This document shows, one piece after another, positions 6,889 through 12,471 of a stretch of DNA of 25,914 nt. Under the pieces are notes generated by a model. The model worked only from the letters and a program-made list of their open reading frames with translations. It had not been told where the DNA came from and ran no database searches. The first letter of the stretch is position 1. Each line of letters opens with the position of its first letter. Position numbers and translations under genes: made by a program. This stretch comes from JACRGC01 sp035288785 (GTDB taxonomy: Archaea; Micrarchaeota; Micrarchaeia; Norongarragalinales; SBBD01): NCBI GenBank assembly GCA_035288785.1, contig DATDZF010000046.1, forward strand, positions 1 to 25,914. Direction: 5' to 3'.

Positions 6889-7395
6889 CTATGGCGCACT
6901 TCGGGGCCAATGCAGCTCAAACCCCCCAGTGCGCCTTGGGCCCTTTCTCGCTTTTTGATTTATTTCGGTTTGACCTATTATCCTCGAACGGTACATAGCA
7001 TCCTTCCGCGGCCGATCCGTTGGCTCAATAGGCGAGTTTGAAATTTCCCACTTCATTTTACCAACAACAAGGCTGCTACCAAAGCCCGCCAAGGTCTCGC
7101 GCAATCTTGTCTCGAAACCGCCCAGGTGCTTTTTTTTAAGGAACCCTTCCACAAGGAACGGCTTGAACACGAAGCGCATCGCACCCCTCGAGGTGTCAAC
7201 GTATAGTGAATCCAATTGATCCGGGCCTAGGGGGCCGGAAAACAGCTTGAATTTTCCCCGCTGGAATTGGGCGCTTATCGAGTCAGCAATAATCCTTAAT
7301 GTGTCGGGCGCCGGGGGGGCCGCAGCAGCGGCATGGTGTAGGGCGGCAACTAGGGAGACGGTCGCAATAGCTCTTTTGAGCGGAAAACCAGCCAT
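6889..7395 (-). CDS. Hypothetical secreted protein
   Basis: The open frame gives 168 residues with an N-terminal export signal: two basic residues, a V/A/L-rich core, then 'HHAAAAAPPAPD' as a likely cleavage region. The mature part has no family I recognise, and its last 40 residues are rich in Arg and Pro. The start lies 14 bp after the zinc-ribbon gene's stop, so the two probably share a transcript. No strong Shine-Dalgarno is visible before the ATG at 7395. The stop faces the rtcB hairpin cluster. Because the C-terminus is low in recognisable structure, the true end or the reality of the gene is less certain than for its neighbours. Confidence 0.5.
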   Translation of the reverse strand: MAGFPLKRAIATVSLVAALHHAAAAAPPAPDTLRIIADSISAQFQRGKFKLFSGPLGPDQLDSLYVDTSRGAMRFVFKPFLVEGFLKKKHLGGFETRLRETLAGFGSSLVVGKMKWEISNSPIEPTDRPRKDAMYRSRIIGQTEINQKARKGPRRTGGFELHWPRSAP

Positions 7396-7409
7396 AGGTT
7401 GCCCTATTT

Positions 7410-7571
7410 TCAGCCCTTGCTCATCAGGAAGCCCTCCTCATCCTCCACGAAGATGTGCGAGGGGTCGTGCGGGCAGTTGAAGGTGGCATTGCTGCCATCG
7501 AAGACCAGCGGGACGATGAATGATTTGTATGTGAAGCATTTGGGGCAGCACGCCTCCTCTTTCACGACCAT
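7410..7571 (-). CDS. Small zinc-ribbon protein
   Basis: The 53-residue protein has one metal-binding pair C-P-K-C (residues 9-12, with an extra Cys at 8) and a second pair C33-P-H-D-P-S-H39. This is a single-zinc ribbon or treble-clef pattern, and an acidic tail E-D-E-E-G-F follows. The start at 7571 (M-V-V-K-E-E) is preferred to the upstream ATG at 7604 because GGTGGT stands a few bases before it on the minus strand. Its role is unknown; single zinc ribbons of this size often bind nucleic acid or join protein complexes. It is followed after 14 bp by the secreted-protein gene. Confidence 0.6.
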   Translation of the reverse strand: MVVKEEACCPKCFTYKSFIVPLVFDGSNATFNCPHDPSHIFVEDEEGFLMSKG

Positions 7572-7626
7572 GATAAACCACCAAACAATCGGAACTCTCT
7601 CCAATAAATACGACCATTATTCCAAT

Positions 7627-7798
7627 CCCAACCGCTGGGGTTTGGGCATGCTTCCAGAAACCCGAATTTTCTGGGCATGCTAAGAACCTCCGGGGGTTCT
7701 GACGCATCCGACATCCGCGACGGGGGAAGCATCCCCCTTGTGCGGATGTAGCAGAGAACTCCGTTCTCTGCACATGCCTAGAAACCCGGGGTTTCTAG
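7627..7798. repeat. Hairpin cluster B (about six consecutive stem-loops)
   Basis: Stems, in order: CCCAACC/GGGTTTGGG at 7627-7646 (with a bulge); CCAGAAA/TTTCTGG at 7654-7674; AGAACC/GGTTCT at 7683-7700; a two-storey hairpin with outer ACATCCGC/GCGGATGT at 7711-7749 and inner GGGGGA/TCCCCC; GCAGAGAAC/GTTCTCTGC at 7751-7771; CTAGAAACC/GGTTTCTAG at 7778-7798. Linkers repeatedly contain GCATGC, GCAT or CATGC, at 27-29 bp spacing apart from the longer double hairpin. Arm sequences differ while pairing is kept. This is not a CRISPR array, because no repeat is constant. Confidence 0.8.
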
Positions 7799-7847
7799 TG
7801 CATCGCACGCTCCCCCTCAATATTGATTTGCGCATCAAACTAAGGAC

Positions 7848-7865
7848 CTCCCCCTTGGGTTGGTC
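7848..7865. repeat. 18-bp exact repeat, copy 2
   Basis: Identical to 492-509. Here it follows hairpin cluster B by about 50 bp and precedes the pyrB promoter. Confidence 0.8.
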
Positions 7866-7920
7866 GAAAAATCAAATCGTTATATTCCTCCGCAAACATA
7901 TTAAAAAATGCTTTCCTGGC

Positions 7921-7952
7921 AAACCGCGGCCGCATTTAGCGCGGTTTTTAAA
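7921..7952 (+). promoter_or_regulatory. pyrB promoter with overlapping inverted repeat
   Basis: AAACCGCG (7921-7928) and CGCGGTTT (7940-7947) form perfect 8-bp arms with an 11-nt centre. The right arm runs into TTTTTAAA (7945-7952), the best TATA candidate for pyrB, with expected transcription start near 7975. A protein bound to the inverted repeat would compete with TATA-binding protein. Pyrimidine control is an inference from position. Confidence 0.5.
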
Positions 7953-8020
7953 GCAGCACCCCCAATAATAATTCCTGATGCTGTGGATTTTGCAGGGGAT
8001 TTGTTTTTTCATTAGATTGC

Positions 8021-8025
8021 GGTGG
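8021..8025 (+). promoter_or_regulatory. Ribosome-binding site deciding the pyrB start
   Basis: GGTGG is followed by five bases (GCCAA) and ATG at 8031. The in-frame GTG at 8022 is inside the site. Confidence 0.65.
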
Positions 8026-8030
8026 GCCAA

Positions 8031-8945
8031 ATGGGTACTCTCAAGGGCGCAGACTTCATCTCGACCGTCGGAATGGAAAGGAAGCAGATTGAGGAAGTGC
8101 TTTCCAGCGCCGAAAAAATGGATGGCATTTTCCGGAAAAAGGAGCATCTGACCGAGCTTAAGGGCAAAGTGATGGCATCGCTTTTCTATGAGCCTTCCAC
8201 CAGGACCCAATTCTCCTTCACGACCGCAATGAGGAAGCTTGGCGGAGAAATCCTTGGATTTTCCGACCCGAAGACTTCCTCCCATAGCAAGGGCGAAACC
8301 CTGCACGATACCATAAAGGCAATGGAGCCGCAAGTTGACTGTTTTGTGATGCGCCATCCCAATGAGGGCGCTGCGGCATGGGCGGCAGCGGTTGCGGATG
8401 TGCCCGTCATCAATGCGGGCGATGGCAACAACCAGCACCCAACGCAGGCGATGCTGGATTTGTACACGATCAAGAAGGAGAAGAAAAAAATCGACGGGCT
8501 CACTGTCCTGATGCTTGGAGACCTGAAATACGGCAGGACCGTGCACTCGCTTTCCTACGCGCTCTCAAAATTCGAGGATGTGAAATTGCAGTATTATTCG
8601 CCCCTTCAGCTCAGGTTCCCATCATTCATGCTGAACGATTTGAGGAACGAGTGCAAGGTGGAGGAGCTGCCATCGCTTGATTTCTCCAAGGCAGATGTCA
8701 TCTATGCAACGCGCATACAAAAGGAGCGCATCGAGGACCCGGAAGAGTACAAGAAGGCGTCATACATCATCGATGGGGAAATGATGAAAACCGCAAAGCC
8801 GGATGCGATGCTGATGCACCCTCTCCCGAGGGTAGACGAGATTGCAACGGAAGTGGACCTTGACAAGCGGGCGAAGTACTTTGAGCAGGAGGCGAACGGC
8901 ATACCCACGAGGATGGCCATATTATCATTGATTTTGAATGGCTGA
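8031..8945 (+). CDS. pyrB: Aspartate carbamoyltransferase catalytic subunit
   Basis: The 304-residue protein catalyses carbamoyl phosphate + aspartate to N-carbamoyl-aspartate, the committed step of pyrimidine synthesis. The carbamoyl-phosphate loop E-P-S-T-R-T-Q-F-S-F is near residue 49. The other active-site segments are visible: 'MRHPNEGAA', 'HPTQAMLDLYTI', 'MLGDLKYGRTVHSL' and 'HPLPRVDEIATEVD'. Length and order match ATCase. The ATG at 8031 is preferred to the GTG at 8022. pyrI follows after 66 bp on the same strand, so the two should make the c6r6-type holoenzyme from one transcript. An upstream inverted repeat at the TATA box could be the control site. Confidence 0.97.
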   Translation: MGTLKGADFISTVGMERKQIEEVLSSAEKMDGIFRKKEHLTELKGKVMASLFYEPSTRTQFSFTTAMRKLGGEILGFSDPKTSSHSKGETLHDTIKAMEPQVDCFVMRHPNEGAAAWAAAVADVPVINAGDGNNQHPTQAMLDLYTIKKEKKKIDGLTVLMLGDLKYGRTVHSLSYALSKFEDVKLQYYSPLQLRFPSFMLNDLRNECKVEELPSLDFSKADVIYATRIQKERIEDPEEYKKASYIIDGEMMKTAKPDAMLMHPLPRVDEIATEVDLDKRAKYFEQEANGIPTRMAILSLILNG

Positions 8946-9011
8946 AAATGGGACAAACAATGCACAATGGAAAATTAATGGAAAGGAACAGGCTTTGCAG
9001 ATAAGCTCAAT

Positions 9012-9500
9012 ATGAAAATAGGCCGGGTAATGATTATGCCAAAGAATACCGAGAAGGACATGTTGAAAGTGAAGAAAATAGAAAGCGGCATCGTGATCGA
9101 CCATATCCCGCAAGGGAGGGCCGTCCGGCTCCTATCCATTTTGGGGATTGATGAAACTTTCAAGGCGACGATTTCAGTCCTGATCAATGTCCCATCTGCG
9201 ACCTCCGGGCTCAAGGACATTATCAAAATCGAGGGAAGGGACCTGAAGAAGAAGGAACTGGAGAAGATCGCACTAGTCGCGCCTTATGCAACGATCAATG
9301 TGATCAAGGATTACGAGGTAATCGAGAAATACAAGGTTAAGCTGCCAGATCTCCTGGATGGCGTCGTGCCCTGCCCAAATCCCAACTGCATAACCAACAA
9401 GGAGGGCCAGTCAAAATTGCACATCAAGGAACGGAATCCCCTGAAGCTGCAATGCAACTACTGCGAGAAGGTGTATGGGGAAGCCGACTTTAAATTTTAA
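9012..9500 (+). CDS. pyrI: Aspartate carbamoyltransferase regulatory subunit
   Basis: The 162-residue regulatory chain binds nucleotide effectors in its N-terminal half ('IVIDHIPQGRAVRLLSILGI') and the catalytic chain through a C-terminal zinc domain. The four zinc cysteines are present: C121 and C126 (C-P-N-P-N-C), C148 and C151 (C-N-Y-C). The family begins close to M-L-K-V-K-K-I, so the first 17 residues may be surplus; the ATG at 9036 is a plausible alternative start, and no clear ribosome-binding site decides it. The final K-V-Y-G-E-A-D-F-K-F plus stop is repeated 148 bp downstream with only synonymous changes, a trace of recombination at the gene end. Confidence 0.95.
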   Translation: MKIGRVMIMPKNTEKDMLKVKKIESGIVIDHIPQGRAVRLLSILGIDETFKATISVLINVPSATSGLKDIIKIEGRDLKKKELEKIALVAPYATINVIKDYEVIEKYKVKLPDLLDGVVPCPNPNCITNKEGQSKLHIKERNPLKLQCNYCEKVYGEADFKF

Positions 9501-9524
9501 TAAGAAAATAAGGGGGTAGGGGCG

Positions 9525-9601
9525 ATGTACGAATTGGGAAGCAATTCGGACATTAGTAGAGGTGTGCTCTACGCAACACGCGTAGGGGGATTATCCCCCT
9601 A
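9525..9601. repeat. Hairpin cluster C (after pyrI)
   Basis: Stems: CGAATTG/CAATTCG at 9530-9548 (loop GGAAG, extended by ATGT/ACAT across a one-base mismatch); GTAGAG/CTCTAC at 9556-9572 (loop GTGTG); TACGC/GCGTA at 9570-9584, which overlaps the previous stem; TAGGGGGA/TCCCCCTA at 9583-9601 (loop TTA). TAGAGGTGT occurs at 9557-9565 and again at 9600-9608. The cluster fills the space between pyrI and the duplicated pyrI tail. Confidence 0.75.
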
Positions 9602-9615
9602 GAGGTGTCGCAGGG

Positions 9616-9648
9616 AAGGTCTACGGGGAGGCGGACTTCAAATTTTAA
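9616..9648 (+). pseudogene. pyrI: Duplicated 3' end of pyrI (remnant)
   Basis: These 33 bases encode K-V-Y-G-E-A-D-F-K-F and a TAA, exactly as at 9468-9500. The two copies differ at five positions, all third codon positions and all synonymous. Upstream of the AAG codon the similarity stops, so only the tail remains. Synonymous-only divergence means this copy once ended a working pyrI allele and did not arise as a decayed local duplicate. Confidence 0.8.
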
Positions 9649-9661
9649 GGGCCAACAAACG

Positions 9662-9670
9662 AATAAATAA
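9662..9670 (+). promoter_or_regulatory. TATA box of the HAD gene
   Basis: AATAAATAA is centred 28 bp before the ATG at 9694 with no Shine-Dalgarno between, indicating a leaderless message. Confidence 0.55.
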
Positions 9671-9693
9671 GCAAACGGCCCATATCCTTCTCC

Positions 9694-10359
9694 ATGACGG
9701 GCAGAAGTATCATCTCATTCGACCTCGACGGCACGCTGGCGGACCTCAACTTCGAGAAGGCGGTCTGGCTGATGGAAATACCCAGGCTATTCGCCCGCAA
9801 AAACAAGCTCGATATAAAAACCGCCAAGAACGCCGTTTTTTCCGCATACGCATACGTGGGGGACCGCGATGCAAGGTGGTACGATATCAAGTTCTGGTTC
9901 AAGGAGCTTGGACTTGAGGAGGATTACAATACCATCCTCAACGAGAGCAGCCACCTGATCAACCTTTATCCGGATACGGTGCCGGCGTTGAGGAAATTGG
10001 GCAAAATACACGAGCTGATTGTGATTTCCAATGCAACAAGGGAGTTCATTGACTTTAAATTGAGAGTGGATCATTTGGACAAATATTTTTCACGCGTTTT
10101 TTCCACCACTAGCGATTTCAATTGCATCAAGGGAGATTCGAGAGGGTATTTGGAGGCATGCAGGCAAATGGGGATTTCACCAAAAGAGCTCATCCATATT
10201 GGTGACGATTACCAGTTTGATTACGTTTCGGCAAGGAATGTCGGGATTGATGCGTATTATCTGGGCCGGAGCGGAAAGAAGGAAAAAATCCCTGCAGGCC
10301 GCCAAGTAAGGGATTTGGGCGAGTTTGCGGAGCTGATTATTGGAAATAAAGCGATATAA
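9694..10359 (+). CDS. HAD-superfamily hydrolase
   Basis: The 221-residue protein has the HAD phosphatase motifs in order. Motif I is 'FDLDGTLAD' (nucleophile Asp10, acid/base Asp12), motif II is 'IVISNATRE', a Lys follows in 'CIKGDSRGYLEA', and motif IV is 'HIGDDYQFDYVSARNVGI'. The helical insert between motifs I and II is the C1 cap of the phosphoglycolate-phosphatase-like group. It should hydrolyse a small phosphate ester; the substrate is not readable. It is preceded by a TATA box at leaderless distance. The stop at 10357-10359 is one base from the stop of the converging toxin gene. Confidence 0.88.
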   Translation: MTGRSIISFDLDGTLADLNFEKAVWLMEIPRLFARKNKLDIKTAKNAVFSAYAYVGDRDARWYDIKFWFKELGLEEDYNTILNESSHLINLYPDTVPALRKLGKIHELIVISNATREFIDFKLRVDHLDKYFSRVFSTTSDFNCIKGDSRGYLEACRQMGISPKELIHIGDDYQFDYVSARNVGIDAYYLGRSGKKEKIPAGRQVRDLGEFAELIIGNKAI

Positions 10360-10360
10360 T

Positions 10361-10636
10361 TCACTCACTCCTGCCCGAATACCATCTTTCGTATTGCTTG
10401 TGGGAGCCGACGAAATGGATTTTCCTTGCTTGCATCGGCTCGTCCCCTATGAAAGCTATCCGATAGCCGCCAACTTCTTCAACCTTGAATCGCGATCCGT
10501 GCAGACCCCTTCCTTGCAGGGGCGATTTCATCTGATCGAATTTGTTCATAATCCTTTGCTGGGTGCTTTTGTCAAAACCCTTGAAGTGGGTATCCCAGCC
10601 CGGCTTGAATTCGAGGCGCCATTGCTTTAGCTCCAT
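10361..10636 (-). CDS. RelE/ParE-superfamily toxin
   Basis: The 91-residue basic protein has the compact RelE fold pattern: an N-terminal strand 'WRLEFKPGWDTHF', two helices ('DKSTQQRIMNKFDQM'), then strands 'GSRFKVEEVGGYRIAFIG' and 'ARKIHFVGSHKQYERWY'. RelE-type toxins cut mRNA in the ribosomal A site; the Arg in G-Y-R-I-A-F and the C-terminal H-K-x-Y are the usual functional positions. The start at 10636 is preceded by GGTGAT whose bases overlap the antitoxin's TGA stop, so the two genes are translationally coupled. ParE-type gyrase inhibition cannot be excluded from sequence alone. Confidence 0.82.
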   Translation of the reverse strand: MELKQWRLEFKPGWDTHFKGFDKSTQQRIMNKFDQMKSPLQGRGLHGSRFKVEEVGGYRIAFIGDEPMQARKIHFVGSHKQYERWYSGRSE

Positions 10637-10640
10637 CTAA

Positions 10641-10889
10641 TCACCGGTATTTGGAAAGCGCTTCCTTTTCTGAAAGGTATTTTTTACCGGAAGCTTTCAT
10701 TTCCTCCTCTTCTTCCTCAAGCTTCCTAGCCACCATCGCATCCTCAATATCCTTTACCAAATGGTATTCCTTGTTCAGGGAAAAAATGCCCATCCTGAGC
10801 GCATCGGTTTTCGAGCGCGCCAGCCCCAATTCAACTGCTTTTTCCAATATCAATTCCGGCAGCCCTTCAAAGCTTAACGTAGTTCGCAT
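10641..10889 (-). CDS. Ribbon-helix-helix antitoxin
   Basis: The 82-residue protein begins M-R-T-T-L-S-F, the DNA-binding ribbon strand. Two helices follow ('PELILEKAVELGLARSKTDALRMGI'), the MetJ/Arc/CopG-type fold of many antitoxins. An acidic, helical tail (K-L-E-E-E-E-E-E-M) should bind the basic toxin. I move the start to the ATG at 10889 because GGTGATC, a perfect match to the archaeal anti-Shine-Dalgarno, stands just before it. The longer open frame from the GTG at 10913 would put eight extra residues before the ribbon. The antitoxin gene comes first in the operon, as usual, with probable autoregulation at the 10916-10939 site. Confidence 0.82.
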   Translation of the reverse strand: MRTTLSFEGLPELILEKAVELGLARSKTDALRMGIFSLNKEYHLVKDIEDAMVARKLEEEEEEMKASGKKYLSEKEALSKYR

Positions 10890-10893
10890 GCTG

Positions 10894-10898
10894 ATCAC
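10894..10898 (-). promoter_or_regulatory. GGTGATC ribosome-binding site deciding the antitoxin start
   Basis: On the minus strand GGTGATC-AGC-ATG places a perfect Shine-Dalgarno directly before codon M-R-T-T at 10889. Confidence 0.7.
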
Positions 10899-10915
10899 CA
10901 TCTGTTTATGCACTA

Positions 10916-10939
10916 AATTAACGTCAATTAACTATATAG
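10916..10939 (-). promoter_or_regulatory. Toxin-antitoxin promoter and probable operator
   Basis: AATTAAC occurs at 10916-10922 and 10926-10932, a period of ten bases or one helical turn. It is followed by the TATA-like CTATATAG (10932-10939). The two sites lie between the TATA box and the expected start of transcription, where a ribbon-helix-helix antitoxin could repress. Confidence 0.5.
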
Positions 10940-11158
10940 ATGTTTCCATTTAGGTGGCTTTGCACATAAATTGCGGAATAAAAAAAGATGCGGATGCGCC
11001 AAGCGGATGCAGAAGGTCAGGTGGCGGCGGTTTCTGCGCTGCCTTGCTGCAACGGAAAAACGCTTCCGCTGCCCCTTCAAGAGCAGCCATGCTTAATTTG
11101 TGTGCAAGGCCCATTTAGGTGAAGCAGGAATTCACAAAGCTGAGATGCTAACTGGGGA

Positions 11159-11206
11159 TGAAAAAAGAAGAAATAGAAAAAGAAAAAAAGGGAAAAATAA
11201 AAAAAA
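11159..11206 (-). terminator. T-rich termination region after ftsZ
   Basis: On the minus strand the ftsZ stop is followed at once by several runs of five to eight T over 48 bases, an archaeal oligo-T terminator. Only the minus strand is T-rich, which fits the ftsZ direction. Confidence 0.65.
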
Positions 11207-12283
11207 TTAGATGAACTCGATGTCATCCACGTTCCTTCCGGAGCTTCCAATGGCAGAGCTCATCTTGGGTGCCTGCGACTTGCCGAGCACATACGGGGAC
11301 TGGATGCCGGTGAATATGGCGATCGCCTCAATCTTGCCTTCGAATGCGGGATCGAGCCTAGCGCCCCAGATTACCGTTGCGTTCGGATCGACGCGCTCAG
11401 TTAGCGCGGTCCCAACTGCATTGCATTCCCCAAGGGTCATGTCAGGCCCTCCGGTTATGTGCAAGAGAACGCCAGTTGCGCCCGTGAAATCCACATCGAG
11501 AAGGGCATGGTTAAGGGTGTTTGCAACAACTTCCTCGGACCTGCCAGTTCCCTTTGCCTCCCCAACTGCGATCATGGAAACGCCCCCATTGCTCATGATG
11601 GCGCGCACATCCGCAAAATCGAGGTTGATGAGCGAGGGCGTGGTTATGGTTTCGGTGATTCCCCTAACAGCGCGCGCGATGATCTCGTCTGCGACATTGA
11701 ATGCCTGGTCGATTGGGAGGTTTGGAACTATCTGCACCAGCCGGTTGTTGTCAATTACAATGATGGTATCCGCCTGGGATTTGAGCGCTTCGATTCCCGC
11801 ATCCGCCTTTTCCAGCCTTGCCCGTTCAAGTGCAAAGGGGTAGGTGACGATCGATATCACGATGGCGCCCTGCTTCTTTGCAATTTCCGCGATTATGGGA
11901 GCAGAGCCGGTTCCGGTGCCGCCGCCCATGCCGCAGGTCAGGAATACAAGGTCTGCGCCCGCAAGCAGCTTTTCGAGCGCGTCGCGCGAGACATCGGCGC
12001 ACTTTGCCCCAACTTCGGGGTAGCCGCCGGCCCCAAGCCCGCGGGTGATCGATGCCCCGATGAGTATTTTCTTCACCTGCTCATTGATCATGGTAAGGTG
12101 CATCCGGTCGGTATTGATCGCAACCAGTTCCGCGCCCTTGATCCCGGAGCGTGCGAGCCTGTTGACGGAGTTGCAGCCTCCCCCACCGGTCCCGATGACC
12201 ATGATCCTTGGCGTTTCGAAGAATTCCTCGCCTTCGATCTTCTTCGAAGTGTGCCGCAAAGCGTCGTTCACGATACTTTCCAT
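11207..12283 (-). CDS. ftsZ: Cell division GTPase FtsZ
   Basis: The 358-residue protein polymerises with GTP into the division ring. The GTP-binding parts are clear: 'VIGTGGGGCNSVNRL' near residue 30, the tubulin signature G-G-G-T-G-T-G-S at about 120-127, and the T7 synergy loop 'NLDFADVRAIM' in the second half. The tail ends 'NVDDIEFI', a short acidic-hydrophobic end of the kind that binds membrane anchors such as SepF. The ATG at 12283 is chosen over the GTG at 12292 because the GTG lies in GGTGA five bases upstream. A second gene, sepF, has almost the same leader. The gene ends in a T-rich terminator. Confidence 0.97.
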   Translation of the reverse strand: MESIVNDALRHTSKKIEGEEFFETPRIMVIGTGGGGCNSVNRLARSGIKGAELVAINTDRMHLTMINEQVKKILIGASITRGLGAGGYPEVGAKCADVSRDALEKLLAGADLVFLTCGMGGGTGTGSAPIIAEIAKKQGAIVISIVTYPFALERARLEKADAGIEALKSQADTIIVIDNNRLVQIVPNLPIDQAFNVADEIIARAVRGITETITTPSLINLDFADVRAIMSNGGVSMIAVGEAKGTGRSEEVVANTLNHALLDVDFTGATGVLLHITGGPDMTLGECNAVGTALTERVDPNATVIWGARLDPAFEGKIEAIAIFTGIQSPYVLGKSQAPKMSSAIGSSGRNVDDIEFI

Positions 12284-12288
12284 GTGTC

Positions 12289-12293
12289 TCACC
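12289..12293 (-). promoter_or_regulatory. Ribosome-binding site deciding the ftsZ start
   Basis: GGTGA-GACAC-ATG on the minus strand; the GTG at 12292 is part of the site. Confidence 0.75.
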
Positions 12294-12300
12294 CACGCGC

Positions 12301-12315
12301 CCCAAATTAGATTTG
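12301..12315. promoter_or_regulatory. Perfect inverted repeat in the ftsZ leader/promoter
   Basis: CCAAAT and ATTTGG flank a three-base centre (TAG). The site lies just upstream of the ftsZ ribosome-binding site and near the predicted transcription start downstream of a TATA-like GTTATATTA (about 12326-12340). It may be an operator or a small leader hairpin. Confidence 0.45.
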
Positions 12316-12441
12316 GTTCTAACGCAAATAATATAACAGCAATATCTAAGGCACCAACACTTTTAAATCATTTTCTACGTCCGCAGCGGGTGAAAAGGAG
12401 GGGGAATGGGGCATCAAAACGGGCGGTATGCAAATAAAACG

Positions 12442-12448
12442 TTTATAA
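12442..12448 (+). promoter_or_regulatory. TATA box of the 1398-residue protein
   Basis: TTTATAA is centred 27 bp before the ATG at 12472, with no ribosome-binding site between, so the message is predicted to be leaderless and to start at the proposed ATG. Confidence 0.6.
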
Positions 12449-12471
12449 GCACTTGGCGGGTTAAGATATCC

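Larger units (their letters stand above)
7572..8030. other. 459-bp gene-free stretch before pyrB
   Basis: No coding frame here looks real. It holds, in order, a region of six consecutive stem-loops (7627-7798), an AT-rich tract, the second copy of the 18-bp repeat (7848-7865), an 8-bp inverted repeat (7921-7947) touching a TATA box, and a pyrB leader of about 55 nt. Confidence 0.7.
10890..11206. other. 317-bp gene-free stretch between antitoxin and ftsZ
   Basis: It holds the antitoxin ribosome-binding site, operator and TATA box at its left end and the T-rich ftsZ terminator at its right end. The middle has only a weak stem (CGGAA/TTCCG extended by GCA/TGC, 11049-11072) and a repeated GCGGATGC (10990-10997 and 11003-11010). 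No frame or tRNA-like fold stands out. Confidence 0.6.

Noticed and set aside
7627..7798. CRISPR array
   Set aside because: Unit spacing is regular but no repeat is constant; the arms change and only the pairing is kept, and no cas gene is present.
7872..8546. 224-codon minus-strand frame across the pyrB promoter and gene
   Set aside because: It is a shadow of pyrB in the reverse frame, and it covers the inverted repeat, TATA box and pyrB leader.
10970..11110. tRNA or other structured RNA in the gap before ftsZ's end
   Set aside because: I found only one weak stem and no T-arm GTTCRA consensus or four-arm fold.
11459..12310. Long open frame (283 codons) on the plus strand opposite ftsZ
   Set aside because: It mirrors ftsZ, which has all tubulin-family motifs; the antisense translation has no recognisable domain and no own promoter or ribosome-binding site.
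12406..12471. 22-residue upstream extension of the 1398-residue protein
   Set aside because: It would contain the TATA box, and the export signal starts properly at 12472.
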